Source of the DNA: Paeniroseomonas aquatica
GTDB taxonomy: Bacteria > Pseudomonadota > Alphaproteobacteria > Acetobacterales > Acetobacteraceae
DNA: 64,000 nt
Assembly: GCF_030409335.1 (NCBI RefSeq)
Contig: NZ_JAUFPN010000170.1
Span: forward strand, 43,007-107,006
Reading direction: 5' to 3'
The position numbers and the translations under genes were made by a program. Positions 26,073-34,768 of the stretch are shown one piece after another. The notes under the pieces were generated by a model. That model made no database searches. It saw nothing but the letters and a program-made list of their open reading frames with translations, and had not been told where the DNA came from. Numbering within the stretch: the stretch's first letter is position 1; each line of letters begins with the position of its first letter.

Positions 26073-26912
26073 CTACCGCAGCGGGAAGCCGAGCGAGCGG
26101 ATCGCCGCCGACAGGCGGTCCCGTCCGCGCAGCGCCTTCATCGTGCCGATGCGGTTGATGACCCGGGCGGTCCAGGTATCGGCCGCCATCTCGTTCCGCC
26201 GCGAGAAGTCGTTCATCAGTACGTCATAGGCGGCCCGCTGCGCCGGTTCGGCGCCGTGGTCGTAGGTGTCGTGGTGGAGCACGGTGGCCTGCGGCAGGCG
26301 CGGCTTCACCTCGGCCTTGGCCGCGTCGGCGGCATAGCCGACGCATAGGCCGAAGACTCCGACCACGCCGGGCGGCAGGCCGAGGGTTTCGGCCACCCGA
26401 ACCACGTCGTTGCGCAGCGCCCCGATATAGACGGTCGAGAGGCCGAGGGACTCCGCCGCGACCACCGCGTTCTGCGAGGCCAGCGCCGCATCGATGGCGG
26501 CGACGAGGAAGGTCTCCAGATAGGGCATGCCCTCCAGGACGGTCCCCTCGTCCTGGCCCAGGCGTTCGTTGCGGGAGACGTCGGCCAGCCATACCAGGAA
26601 GATCGGGCATTGCTGGATGTGCTTCTGGCCGCCGGCGATCTCGGCCAGCACCGCCAGCTTGGCCGGGTCCCGCACCGAGATCACCGACCAGGTCTGCAGG
26701 TTGGAAGAGGTGGCGGCCGAGGAGGCGGCGGCGACCAGTGTCTCCAGCGTTCCCTCGGGCGGTGCATCGGGCCGGTAGCCGCGGACCGAGCGGTGGTCCA
26801 GCAGGCTGGCGATGATCGGGTTCCAGGGGCCCGCGGGGGGGATCTCGGCGGTGCCGTAGCGCGCGGCCAGCGCCTCGGTCTTGCTGAGAGTGACGGGGGT
26901 CAGGCTGTCCAT
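26073..26912 (-). CDS. Nitroreductase family NADPH-dependent flavoprotein (NfsA-like)
   Basis: This is an FMN-dependent reductase that may act on nitroaromatics, quinones or flavins. The 279-residue protein has the family start IIASLLDHRSVRGYRPDAPP, the SSAATSSNLQTWSVI FMN-contacting region, LGLSTVYIGALRN and VFGLCVGYAADA, with a C-terminal part like NfsA. It stands alone, about 70 bp before the next gene on the same strand. Confidence 0.9.
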   Translation of the reverse strand: MDSLTPVTLSKTEALAARYGTAEIPPAGPWNPIIASLLDHRSVRGYRPDAPPEGTLETLVAAASSAATSSNLQTWSVISVRDPAKLAVLAEIAGGQKHIQQCPIFLVWLADVSRNERLGQDEGTVLEGMPYLETFLVAAIDAALASQNAVVAAESLGLSTVYIGALRNDVVRVAETLGLPPGVVGVFGLCVGYAADAAKAEVKPRLPQATVLHHDTYDHGAEPAQRAAYDVLMNDFSRRNEMAADTWTARVINRIGTMKALRGRDRLSAAIRSLGFPLR

Positions 26913-26984
26913 GGGCGGCGTCTCCGGAGTGGAGCCCAGGCTAGTGCAATCCCGGATGGACCCGCAATTCGCCGACCAGCTCGC

Positions 26985-27974
26985 TCAGACCAGCCCCAGC
27001 CGCTTCGCCAAGTCGCGGTAGAGCATCACCTGCGCCCGGACATAGTCCAGCGTCTCGGCCGGACCCAGCAGCCGCGGGATGGAGCCGACCTGGCGGGTGG
27101 CGGCGACCCAGGCGGCATCCTGCCGCAGCTTCGCCAAGGCCGTCGACCAAGCCTCGGTCACGCTGTCGGACAGCCCGGCGGGACCGAAGAGCGCATTCCA
27201 GCCGCTGATCCGCGCCAGCGGCTCCACCTCCGCCTCGCGCGCCGTCGGCACGCCGGGCAGGGCCGCCAGGCGTTCCGCCGTGCCGACCACCAGGGCCCGG
27301 AGCTGGCCACCCTTGATGGCGCCCAGCATGTCGCTGAGGTTGTTGCCGATGAAATGCGCCTGGCCGCCGAGCAGGGCCATGACCGCCTCGCCGCCGCCGC
27401 GGAAGGGGATGGCGACCCCGGCATCGATCGGCAGGCCGAGGCTGGCGAACATGTGCCGCACCCCGAGGTCGAGGATGGTGGCCGGGCCGGTGGTGGCGAA
27501 GTTCAGCCGCCCCGGACCGTCGCGGAGGGCGGTGCTCAACTCGGCCAGGCTGGCCCAGGGCGCATCGGCCCGGACGCAGACGACGAAGGGATTCTCGTCC
27601 AGCAGGCCGAGCATGCTGAATTCGTCCCAGGCATACGGGGTGCGCGGGTCGGTCGCCGGCAGGATGGCGGAGGAAGCGACCCGGGCCAGCAGCAGCATCT
27701 GCCCATCCGGCCGGGCCCGCGCGACCAAGCCGGTGCCGACCGCGCCGGAGGCGCCGGTGCGGTTGTCCACCACTAGGCTGGCCTGCGGATTCGGCAGGTG
27801 GCGCGGCACATGCGCGGCGAGGACCCGGGCGGCTATGTCGGCGGCGCCGCCGGCCGAGAAGGGCACCACCAGCGTCACCGGCCGGTCCGGATAGGCTGCC
27901 TGCGCGGATGCCGGCACGGCTCCGGCGAGAGCGGGCAGGCTTGCCAGAAACACGCGGCGCGGCAGGGGCTTCAT
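26985..27974 (-). CDS. Tripartite tricarboxylate transporter receptor (Bug/TctC family), orphan
   Basis: This is a second periplasmic Bug-family solute receptor. From ATG 27974 it is 329 residues with a Tat-like signal (PRRVFLASLPALAGAVPASAQA). Landmarks are YPDRPVTLVVPFSAGGAAD, VVDNRTGASGAVG and a RFGGGEAVMALLGG-like region (PFRGGGEAVMALLGG). No transporter membrane genes are adjacent, so it must use subunits from elsewhere or act in sensing, as known for some Bug proteins. A longer open frame upstream lacks family sequence. Confidence 0.9.
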   Translation of the reverse strand: MKPLPRRVFLASLPALAGAVPASAQAAYPDRPVTLVVPFSAGGAADIAARVLAAHVPRHLPNPQASLVVDNRTGASGAVGTGLVARARPDGQMLLLARVASSAILPATDPRTPYAWDEFSMLGLLDENPFVVCVRADAPWASLAELSTALRDGPGRLNFATTGPATILDLGVRHMFASLGLPIDAGVAIPFRGGGEAVMALLGGQAHFIGNNLSDMLGAIKGGQLRALVVGTAERLAALPGVPTAREAEVEPLARISGWNALFGPAGLSDSVTEAWSTALAKLRQDAAWVAATRQVGSIPRLLGPAETLDYVRAQVMLYRDLAKRLGLV

Positions 27975-28208
27975 CCAACGGTATCTCCCGGCAAGGGACG
28001 CCGTTACCCGGCAAATGGGGCAGGCGCAGGGCTGCAACCACCCCTGACCGCAGATCACAGGATGTTGCGCCATTATTCCGGCCCATGCTAACGCGTGAGC
28101 ATGACATCCGCGAACGGCACGCCGGCAGGCAACTTCCGGCGACCCTCAGCGGTGTTCCCGCGCATCGCGCGGGGCGCCCTCCCTTCGGGGGACACCACCT
28201 GCACCGCA

Positions 28209-28946
28209 ATGGCGGCGCGGGCCTTCTTCGCTGGTCTGCTGGCGACCGGCCTCCTCCTGTCGGCCCTCTCCGGCAAGGCCGCGGCGGCGCCGCAGGATAG
28301 CGCGGCGACGCGGCGCCCGGCCGCATCCGCCCCAGCGCCGCGGTTGCCGGATGCCCCGATGGAGCTGTTGCCGGCCCCGCGGCCGCCCGCCGAACTGGCG
28401 CGGGACCAGGGCTCGCCGCGGGCTGCCTGCCTCGCCGCCGCCCGCCGGGCGGAGCAGGTGCATGGCCTGCCGCCTGGGCTGCTGGTGGCGATCGCCCTGT
28501 CCGAGAGCGGGCTGCATGCGCATGCGCTCAGCATCGGCGGCCGGGCCCATTACCCGGAGGACCTCGCGGCCGCCCGGCAGCTGCTGCGCCAGGCGGGGAC
28601 GGGGCGGTCCGTCATGGCGGGCTGCGTGCAGGTCAATGCCCAGGTGCATGCCCGCGGGTCCGACTGGCCGTTGGACCCGGTCCGCTCGACCGACTGGGCC
28701 GGGGGAATCCTGCGGCGCTGGTACATGGAGACCGGCACCTGGGATGAAGCGCTGCGGCGCTGGCACGGCGGGTCTGCCGCGAGTACCCAGCGGGTCATGT
28801 GCCGGGTGCGCGCCAAGCTCGAGGTCACCGCGCCGGGATCGGGGCTGCTGCGGACCGGCGGGTGCAGCGATGCCGAGACGGTGCAGGCGCGCCGCAACGG
28901 CCTCGCCTTGCTCGAGGTGGCGGAGATGCGGGATCCCACCCCTTAA
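28209..28946 (+). CDS. SLT-like (lytic transglycosylase fold) periplasmic protein
   Basis: This protein probably cleaves peptidoglycan glycan strands. From ATG 28209 it has a signal peptide (about 1-27) followed by a Pro/Ala-rich linker and an SLT-like domain with LLVAIALSESGLHAHAL, where E99 is the candidate catalytic Glu, GCVQVNAQVH, and WAGGILRRWYMETGTWDEALRRWHGG. The length is 245 residues. The frame is open from GTG 28095 and ATG 28101, so the start is uncertain; 28209 was chosen because it places the signal peptide at the N-terminus. Confidence 0.75.
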   Translation: MAARAFFAGLLATGLLLSALSGKAAAAPQDSAATRRPAASAPAPRLPDAPMELLPAPRPPAELARDQGSPRAACLAAARRAEQVHGLPPGLLVAIALSESGLHAHALSIGGRAHYPEDLAAARQLLRQAGTGRSVMAGCVQVNAQVHARGSDWPLDPVRSTDWAGGILRRWYMETGTWDEALRRWHGGSAASTQRVMCRVRAKLEVTAPGSGLLRTGGCSDAETVQARRNGLALLEVAEMRDPTP

Positions 28947-29039
28947 CGGGGGAGGACGCGCCGCCATCCGGAGCCCGGGGTGGGGCCGGAGCCGGACGGC
29001 CCGCGACCACACGGGGCTGGGAGACGAGCCCCGCAGGTT

Positions 29040-29070
29040 ACCCTGGGCGTGGAGGGCACGACCCCAGGGT
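29040..29070. terminator. Hairpin between the SLT-like and response-regulator genes
   Basis: ACCCTGGG and CCCAGGGT form an 8-bp perfect stem around a 15-base loop. There is no U-tract, so it is only a weak terminator candidate; it may equally be a leader structure of the response regulator gene. Confidence 0.3.
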
Positions 29071-29173
29071 GTCTGTTCCCGAAGTTATTCGGCATGTAAC
29101 GTGGACGTCACAGCGGACGGGGCAACGCTGATCCGCGTCGGGGCTTGGTCATCAGGGGTAAGGAACCTTGACC

Positions 29174-29599
29174 ATGCACAGTCACCGGCCTGTATTACTG
29201 ATTGTCGAAGATGATTTCCTCGTAAGACTAACCCTGGTTGATGCCCTCAGCGAACTCGGGTTTGAAATTCTCGAGGCCGAAGATGCCAGGAATGCGTTAT
29301 CGCTACTTTGCGATCGACCTGATATCGAATTGATGTTGAGCGACATCAACCTTCCTGGAGAGGCAGATGGCTTCGCCCTGGCCAAGGCCGCCCGGGTCAT
29401 ACGGCCGCGCCTTCCGGTGATCTACGCTTCAGGCCGCTACAGCCGGGCCGAGGCGCATCAGCAGGTCGAGGGCGCGCGGTTCCTGGCGAAACCCTTCACC
29501 CCGACCCTGGCCGCGGTGGTGATCCATGAGCTTCTTGAGAAAGTGGAGCGGCCAGTGGTGCCGAAGCAGCGTTCGTCGCATGCCGCGAACCATGCCTGA
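29174..29599 (+). CDS. Single-domain response regulator
   Basis: This is a stand-alone receiver protein without an output domain, like CheY or CpdR types, phosphorylated by a histidine kinase encoded elsewhere. From ATG 29174 it is 141 residues; TTG 29168 is an alternative. Key residues are present: E12-D13-D14 (VEDD), phospho-acceptor D57 in LSDINLPG, Ser in YASGRY, and K106 in AKPF. AAGGA lies about 9 bp upstream. The first half of the gene is clearly less GC-rich than its neighbours, which suggests later acquisition. No kinase gene is adjacent. Confidence 0.92.
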   Translation: MHSHRPVLLIVEDDFLVRLTLVDALSELGFEILEAEDARNALSLLCDRPDIELMLSDINLPGEADGFALAKAARVIRPRLPVIYASGRYSRAEAHQQVEGARFLAKPFTPTLAAVVIHELLEKVERPVVPKQRSSHAANHA

Positions 29600-29836
29600 A
29601 CGATTTGCATGATCAGGCTCTGGATGGGCGACCCGCATGGCGGATTGGACCTCGATCCGGAGCCCTCGTGGTACAGAGGCTCCTACCCCGCGTAAGCCCT
29701 GAAGACCTCAACCGTCCCACCGATACGGTGCTGACCGTTGCGGGCAATCTGGTTTCGCAGTCGGCCGCAGACGTCGGATGCTTCCCGGCATCGGGCTGCT
29801 CCTCCCGGAGGGATGAAGCAACCCGGCCGGTGGCCA

Positions 29837-30040
29837 CTAGTTGACGGCGCGATCCACCGAACGCCCCAGCCGCTCGACCGGGCCCTTCGGCGGGTCGACG
29901 GTATCGCGCAGGTTCTCGCCCGCCCGGTCCAGGCTACGGCCAGCCCGCTCGGCCGGTCCTTGGCGCTCGCAGGCAGCCAGACCCAAGCCCGCGATCACCA
30001 GGGCGGGCAGCAGCAAAAGACGCAGGGAAGCCAGCATCAC
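29837..30040 (-). CDS. Small lipoprotein with a repeated GRS-DR motif
   Basis: This 67-residue protein has a lipoprotein signal ending in LAAC (Cys at about 24). The mature part contains the near-repeats AGRSLDRAGENLRD and LGRSVDRAV, an amphipathic helical pattern. Its small size, charge and lipobox resemble entericidin-like proteins, but I cannot name a family. The start is ATG 30040; the next codon is also ATG. Confidence 0.65.
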   Translation of the reverse strand: MMLASLRLLLLPALVIAGLGLAACERQGPAERAGRSLDRAGENLRDTVDPPKGPVERLGRSVDRAVN

Positions 30041-30243
30041 AATCCTCTTTCAGCGTGGAGATGGGTTCACAGCGCCTGTTGCACGCGTGGGTTCACCAGT
30101 CTTCGATCACGAAAGACGCCGGCACCGGCAGATGGCGCGGAACAGGGGCCGTCACCCATGTTTGCCGGGCGATCCCGATGCTCCCACGATAGGCCTCGGT
30201 GCGGGGCCAGGGCCGGCCCCCGGGAAGCAAGGAGGGTCGTCAT

Positions 30244-30636
30244 ATGTTGGAGGCCAGGCCGGAGACGCCCGAGGCGGCGGCCATCGCCGTGCTCGACCGC
30301 TTCATGGCGGCGTTGAACGCCGGCGACCAGCCGGCCATGGCCGCAACCCTGCATTTCCCGCATTACCGCCTCACCCAGGGTCGGCTGCAGATCTGGCAGC
30401 GGCCGGAGGACTATACCCTGGACGGCTTCCGCAGCCGTGCCGGCGAGGGCTGGGCGCGCAGCGCCTGGGACTTCCGTACCGTGGTGGGCGCCGGGCCGGA
30501 GAAGGTGCATCTCGACGTGCAATTCACCCGCTACCGCGCCGATGGATCGGTGCTGGGCCGGTTCCGCTCGCTCTGGGTGGTGGCTTGCCTGGATGGGAGA
30601 TGGGGTGCCCAACTACGCTCGAGCTTCGCCGCCTAG
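30244..30636 (+). CDS. SnoaL-like / NTF2-fold protein
   Basis: This 130-residue protein has an NTF2-like fold pattern: an N-terminal helix (AAAIAVLDRFMAALNAGD), then HFPHYRLTQGRLQIW and a series of beta strands (DVQFTRYRADGSVLGRFRSLWVV). Such folds serve as isomerases, cyclases or binding domains. The start ATG 30244 has GGAGG 8 bp upstream. It lies 38 bp before an SDR gene and probably shares its operon and substrate pathway. Confidence 0.8.
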   Translation: MLEARPETPEAAAIAVLDRFMAALNAGDQPAMAATLHFPHYRLTQGRLQIWQRPEDYTLDGFRSRAGEGWARSAWDFRTVVGAGPEKVHLDVQFTRYRADGSVLGRFRSLWVVACLDGRWGAQLRSSFAA

Positions 30637-30674
30637 CCCTGGACCCGATCAGGCGGCACACGGGGGAAACGAGA

Positions 30675-31481
30675 ATGCTGGATCTGACAGGCAAGGTGGC
30701 GCTGGTGACCGGGGCGGGCTCGGTCGGGCCGGGCTGGGGCAACGGCAAGGCGACCGCGGTGCTGCTGGCGCGCCAGGGCGCCTCGGTCTTCGCCCTCGAC
30801 AACGTCGCCGAGGCCGTCGCCGAGACCGCCGCGTTGATCGCCGCCGAGGGCGGCACCTGCGTCACCCATACCTGCGACATGCTGCTGGCCGAGCAGGTCG
30901 AAGCCGCGGTCGCCGCCTGCCTGGCGCGCTTCGGGCAGATCGACATCCTGGTGAACAACGTCGGCGGATCGCATCCCGGCGACCCCGCGACCATGCCGGA
31001 GGAAGTCTGGGACCGGCAGATCGACCTGAACCTGAAGACGCCCTTCCTCGGGTGCAAATACGTGCTTCCCATCATGGAGGCGCAGGGCCGCGGCGCGATC
31101 GTCAACATCTCCTCGGTGGCCGGGCTGCGCATGGCGACGGGGCGGGTGCATTCGGCCTATTCGGCCAGCAAGGCGGGGGTCATCGCCTTCTCCAAGTCGG
31201 TCGCCATGGGCTATGCGCGCAAGGGCATCCGCTGCAACACGGTGGTGCCGGGGCTGATGCATACGCCGCTGGTCGAGCACCGGCTGGTCCGCCAGCTCGG
31301 CGCCAACGACGCCGAGGCGCTGATCGCCAAGCGCCACGCCAGCGTGCCCATGGGCCACATGGGCACCGGCTGGGACATCGCCCATGCGGTGCTCTTCCTC
31401 GTCTCGGACGAGGCCAAATTCATCACCGCCACCGAAATCGTGGTGGACGGCGGCTTCACCGCGAGCGGCCCCATCGGATGA
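30675..31481 (+). CDS. SDR family oxidoreductase
   Basis: This is a short-chain dehydrogenase/reductase. From ATG 30675 it is 268 residues; the long open frame upstream is a shadow of the preceding gene. The cofactor-binding segment TGAGSVGPGWGNG at 12-24 carries an insertion compared with the usual TGxxxGxG. Other features are NNVGG, catalytic Ser at about 146-147, and YSASK with Tyr162 and Lys166. The C-terminus FITATEIVVDGG is typical. Its stop overlaps the Bug receptor start as ATGA. Confidence 0.92.
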   Translation: MLDLTGKVALVTGAGSVGPGWGNGKATAVLLARQGASVFALDNVAEAVAETAALIAAEGGTCVTHTCDMLLAEQVEAAVAACLARFGQIDILVNNVGGSHPGDPATMPEEVWDRQIDLNLKTPFLGCKYVLPIMEAQGRGAIVNISSVAGLRMATGRVHSAYSASKAGVIAFSKSVAMGYARKGIRCNTVVPGLMHTPLVEHRLVRQLGANDAEALIAKRHASVPMGHMGTGWDIAHAVLFLVSDEAKFITATEIVVDGGFTASGPIG

Positions 31482-32434
31482 TCCGCGCGGCGCTGACCGG
31501 GCTGGTGCTGCTGGCCGCCCCAGCCGCGGCGCAGGAGTACCCCAGCCGCCCCGTCACCATCATCGTCGCGTCGCCGGCGGGCGGCGGCACCGACTTCTCC
31601 GCCCGGCTGATCGCCGAGCCGCTGGCCCAGCGCCTCGGCCAGCCGGTGGTGGTGGAGAACCGCGCGGGCGGCAACGGCAGCATCGGGCTGCTGGCCACCG
31701 CCCGGGCGCGGCCGGACGGGCATACGCTGACGGTGGGCTATTCCGGGACGATGACCGGGCGCCCGGCGGTGGAGGGCATCGCCGACCTCGACCCGCAGAA
31801 GGACTTCGTCCCGATCGCCCTGCTGACGGATACGCCGCAGGTGATGATGGTCCATCCCTCGCTGCCGGTGCGGACGCTGGCCGAGTTCGTCACCTACGCC
31901 AAGGCGCGGCCGGGGCAGCTCAACTACGCCTCGGCCGGCAATGGCTCGCTGCACCACCTGGGGACGGAGCTGCTGAAGCTGCGCACCGGGATCGACCTGG
32001 TGCACGTGCCTTATCGCGGCACCGGGGAGACGGTCAGCGACCTGATCGCCGGGCGGATCCAGTTCTACATGAACAGCCCGCCGCCGGTGATCGGCTTCAT
32101 CCGGGACGGCCGGCTGCGCGCCATCGCCACCACCGGGCCGGAGCGGCATCCGGCCCTGCCCGATGTGCCCAACCTGCGGGAATCCGGGATCGAGGACATG
32201 CCGATCAATGTCTGGTACGCGCTCTATGCGCCGGCGCGGACCCCGGCCCCGGTGCTGGAGCGGCTGACCCGCGAGGTCCGGGCGGTACTGGCCGATGGCG
32301 AGGTCCGCCGCCGGGCGCAGGAGGCCGGGACCTTCGCCACCTTCGCGCCGCCGGAGGCGGTGGCGGCGCGGCTGGGGCGGGAAACGGCGGCCTGGTTCGC
32401 GGTGGTCAAGGCCGCCGGCATCAGGCCGGATTGA
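31478..32434 (+). CDS. Tripartite tricarboxylate transporter receptor (Bug/TctC family)
   Basis: This is the third Bug-family receptor of the window. From ATG 31478 it is 318 residues with a Sec signal peptide (about 1-20, AAPAAAQ). Landmarks are YPSRPVTIIVASPAGGGTD, VVENRAGGNGSIG, LNYASAGNGSLHHLG and VPYRGTGETVSDLIAG. It overlaps the SDR gene by 4 bp; together with the SnoaL-like gene this suggests uptake and oxidation of one compound. Transporter membrane genes are absent. Confidence 0.93.
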   Translation: MIRAALTGLVLLAAPAAAQEYPSRPVTIIVASPAGGGTDFSARLIAEPLAQRLGQPVVVENRAGGNGSIGLLATARARPDGHTLTVGYSGTMTGRPAVEGIADLDPQKDFVPIALLTDTPQVMMVHPSLPVRTLAEFVTYAKARPGQLNYASAGNGSLHHLGTELLKLRTGIDLVHVPYRGTGETVSDLIAGRIQFYMNSPPPVIGFIRDGRLRAIATTGPERHPALPDVPNLRESGIEDMPINVWYALYAPARTPAPVLERLTREVRAVLADGEVRRRAQEAGTFATFAPPEAVAARLGRETAAWFAVVKAAGIRPD

Positions 32435-32471
32435 CCCCCAACCGCCCGAGGCGGCGCCCCGCGACGGGCCC

Positions 32472-33074
32472 TTAGGGGCGCAACGCCTCGGCGGCCGGCC
32501 AGCCGCGCTCCAAGCGCTTGCAGAGCCGCCGGTAGTCGATGCCGGTGGCGGCCGCGGCATCGCCGAGGCTCATCATCCGGCCGCGGTACTCGACGAAGTG
32601 CCGCGGCGTGCCGCGCCGGGGCGGCGCATGTTCCCAGGCGCAGTTGCCGGGCGAATAGGCCCTGGCGGCATTGCGCCGGACCAGGCGGTGGTCCGCATCC
32701 GGCCGCGGCCCGACATCGGCCAGGAACGCGGCGTAGCCGCGCCCGTTGGCGGCCTGCCAGCGGCGGCAGACGGGGGCCTCCTGCTGGCGATGCAGCAGGG
32801 ATTGCCATACCTGGTATTCCGGTGTCGCCCGGCCGCCGGACTTGCCGCCGTGGCGGTACTGCCTTTCGCGGGAGGCGTCATCGCGCAAGCAGCCGCAGCT
32901 CAGCGTGGTTTCCGCCTTCAGCCGGTCCTCGCGTACGGTGGCGCTGCCGCCGCAGTCGCAGTCGCAGCTCCAGCGCCGCCGGGCGAAACGCCCGCGCCAG
33001 AAATAGGGCGTGTCCTCGTGAGACACCACGAGGCGGCCGAACCGGAGCCCTTCGCGCACCATTGCCGTTGCCAT
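32472..33074 (-). CDS. Phage-type HNH/AP2-like DNA-binding protein, orphan
   Basis: The pattern GLRFGRLVVSHED, then CDCDCGGSATVREDRLKAETT and LSCGCLRDD, with Cys in CDCDC and CGC, then a W-SL region, DVGPRPDADHRLVR and PGNCAWE, is that of phage-associated HNH/AP2-domain proteins. The N-terminal part has zinc-binding cysteines, and the C-terminal part (SLGDAAAATGIDYRRLCKRLERGW) looks like an AP2-type DNA-binding helix. The start ATG 33074 has GGGAA 8 bp upstream. It has no phage neighbour, so it is likely a solitary mobile gene. Catalytic activity is uncertain; the length is 200 residues. Confidence 0.7.
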   Translation of the reverse strand: MATAMVREGLRFGRLVVSHEDTPYFWRGRFARRRWSCDCDCGGSATVREDRLKAETTLSCGCLRDDASRERQYRHGGKSGGRATPEYQVWQSLLHRQQEAPVCRRWQAANGRGYAAFLADVGPRPDADHRLVRRNAARAYSPGNCAWEHAPPRRGTPRHFVEYRGRMMSLGDAAAATGIDYRRLCKRLERGWPAAEALRP

Positions 33075-33415
33075 CACCGATGTTCCCACGAAACCGCAGC
33101 GCCAGCTTGACCCAAGACCGTAGCATCAGGCGATTTACATGCCAGCAAGGTTTGTAGTCTCAAGCAGGGTTGATGAAGGCTTAACCGTCTGGTCAGAGCC
33201 AACCGGTGCCGATCACCTTCCTGGCAAAAGCAGCCATCGCGAGTACCGATGACATGGTTGCCTGTGATCAACCTTCGCGTGCTTTCCCATTCGGCGACCC
33301 GGCAGGATCGCAACATGGCTGCAGCGGTTTGTACTTGGGCGATGGGACCGAGCGCCCGCCAGTCACCAAGCCGACCCCGTGCCGGGGTCGGCTGCGTCGC
33401 GCCGGTCGTCCAGGG
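33075..33415. other. AT-richer intergenic region without a gene
   Basis: No convincing coding frame is present in this 340-bp stretch. It is less GC-rich than the surrounding genes. The only structure I can support is the perfect hairpin at 33369-33393. Together with the orphan HNH-like gene it may mark an inserted segment. Confidence 0.5.
33369..33393 (-). terminator. Probable terminator of the pca operon
   Basis: AGCCGACCCC and GGGGTCGGCT form a perfect 10-bp stem with a 5-base loop, 23 bp beyond the pcaB stop. There is no U-tract in either direction, so the termination mechanism is inferred. Confidence 0.6.
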
Positions 33416-34762
33416 TCAGCCCAGCCGCGCCAGCACCCGGTCGATGAAGGCCTGGGTGCTGCCGAGATAGGCGGAAGGGTCGGTCAGCCGCGCCACCTCG
33501 GCGGCCGAGAGACGTGCCGAGACCTGCGGGTCGGCCATCAGGACCTGGGCCAACGGCGCGCCCTGCTGCAGGGCCAGGTCGCAGGCGTGGTTGACGACGT
33601 GATGGGCCTCCCCCCGGCCGAGGGCCGGCGCCAGGCCCATCATCACCTGTTCCGCCACGATCAGCCCGCCGGTGCTGTCGAGGTTGCGCTGCATCCGGGC
33701 AACATCCACCGTCAGCCCTTCGGCCAGCACCCGGGCCTGGGCCAGGGCGCCATGCGCCAGCAGGAAGGCCTGGCCGACCGCGAGCGGTTCGGTCTGCCAC
33801 GGCCCGGTGCCGCGTTCCTGGTCCTGCGCCATGGCGGCCAGCATCTGCGGCACCAGGGCGTGCACGCCGCGGCTTTGCGCGATGATGTATTCGCAGGAGA
33901 TCGGGTTGCGCTTCTGCGGCATGGTCGAGGAGCCGCCGCGACCCTCCTGGTGCGGCTCCGCCACTTCCGCCACCTCGGTCTGCATCATCAGGATGACGTC
34001 GGTGGCGATCTTGGACAGCGCGCCGCAGAGCAGGCCGAGGAAGCCGACCGCCTCGGCGATGCCGTCGCGCGCGACGTGCCAGGGGATGTCCGGGGAGGCG
34101 AGGCCGAGCTCCTTCGCCAGCGCATCCTGCACCGCCAGCCCTTGGTCGCCGAGCGAGGCAAGGGTGCCGGCGGCGCCGCCGAACTGCAGCTTCTCGACCC
34201 GCGGGCGGAGTTGGTCCAGCCGCTCCAGCATGGTGAGGAGGGGGGAGAGCCAGACCGCGACCTTGTAGCCGAAGGTGACCGGCAGCGCATGCTGGAGGTG
34301 GGTGCGCCCGGCCATGACGGTGGCGCGGTGGGTGCGGGCCATCTGGGCGAAGCCAGCGTTCACCGCCAGCAGCTCCGCCCGGATGAGCGCCAGGCCCTCG
34401 CGCACCTGCAGCACCACGGCGGTATCCATGATGTCCTGGGTGGTGGCGCCCCAATGGGTCCAGCGCCCGGCGTCCGGCCCGGCGAGCTGCGAGAGCTGGC
34501 GGACCAGCCCGACCACGGGGTAGCCGGTGTTGCGGGTGGCGGCGGCGAGCGCCGGCAGGTTCAGCTTCTCGGCCAGGGCCGCATCGGTGATGGCCTGGGC
34601 GGCCGCGGGCGGGACGATGCCGAGGCGGGCCTGGGCGCGGGCCAGGGCGGCCTCCACGTCCAGCATGCGCTGGAGATAGGCCATCTCCCCCATGCAGGCG
34701 CGCATGGCATCGGTGCCGTAGAGGGCGCCGAAGACGGGGCTGTCGGCGGGATTGACGGGCAT
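33416..34762 (-). CDS. pcaB: 3-carboxy-cis,cis-muconate cycloisomerase
   Basis: PcaB lactonises 3-carboxymuconate to 4-carboxymuconolactone, the second step of protocatechuate ring cleavage. The 448-residue protein belongs to the fumarase/aspartase superfamily. The signature GSSTMPQKRNPIS is present near residues 280-292 and the TQDIMDTAVVLQ and GRTHLQHALPVTFG segments are intact. It is the last gene of the pca operon, 6 bp after pcaG. It ends 23 bp before a strong hairpin. Confidence 0.95.
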   Translation of the reverse strand: MPVNPADSPVFGALYGTDAMRACMGEMAYLQRMLDVEAALARAQARLGIVPPAAAQAITDAALAEKLNLPALAAATRNTGYPVVGLVRQLSQLAGPDAGRWTHWGATTQDIMDTAVVLQVREGLALIRAELLAVNAGFAQMARTHRATVMAGRTHLQHALPVTFGYKVAVWLSPLLTMLERLDQLRPRVEKLQFGGAAGTLASLGDQGLAVQDALAKELGLASPDIPWHVARDGIAEAVGFLGLLCGALSKIATDVILMMQTEVAEVAEPHQEGRGGSSTMPQKRNPISCEYIIAQSRGVHALVPQMLAAMAQDQERGTGPWQTEPLAVGQAFLLAHGALAQARVLAEGLTVDVARMQRNLDSTGGLIVAEQVMMGLAPALGRGEAHHVVNHACDLALQQGAPLAQVLMADPQVSARLSAAEVARLTDPSAYLGSTQAFIDRVLARLG

Positions 34763-34768
34763 GCGGGA

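Noticed and set aside
29600..29836. Short frames on both strands (74-79 codons)
   Set aside because: No start site, no domain and no codon bias; they overlap each other in antisense. The stretch holds only an imperfect hairpin near 29657-29682.
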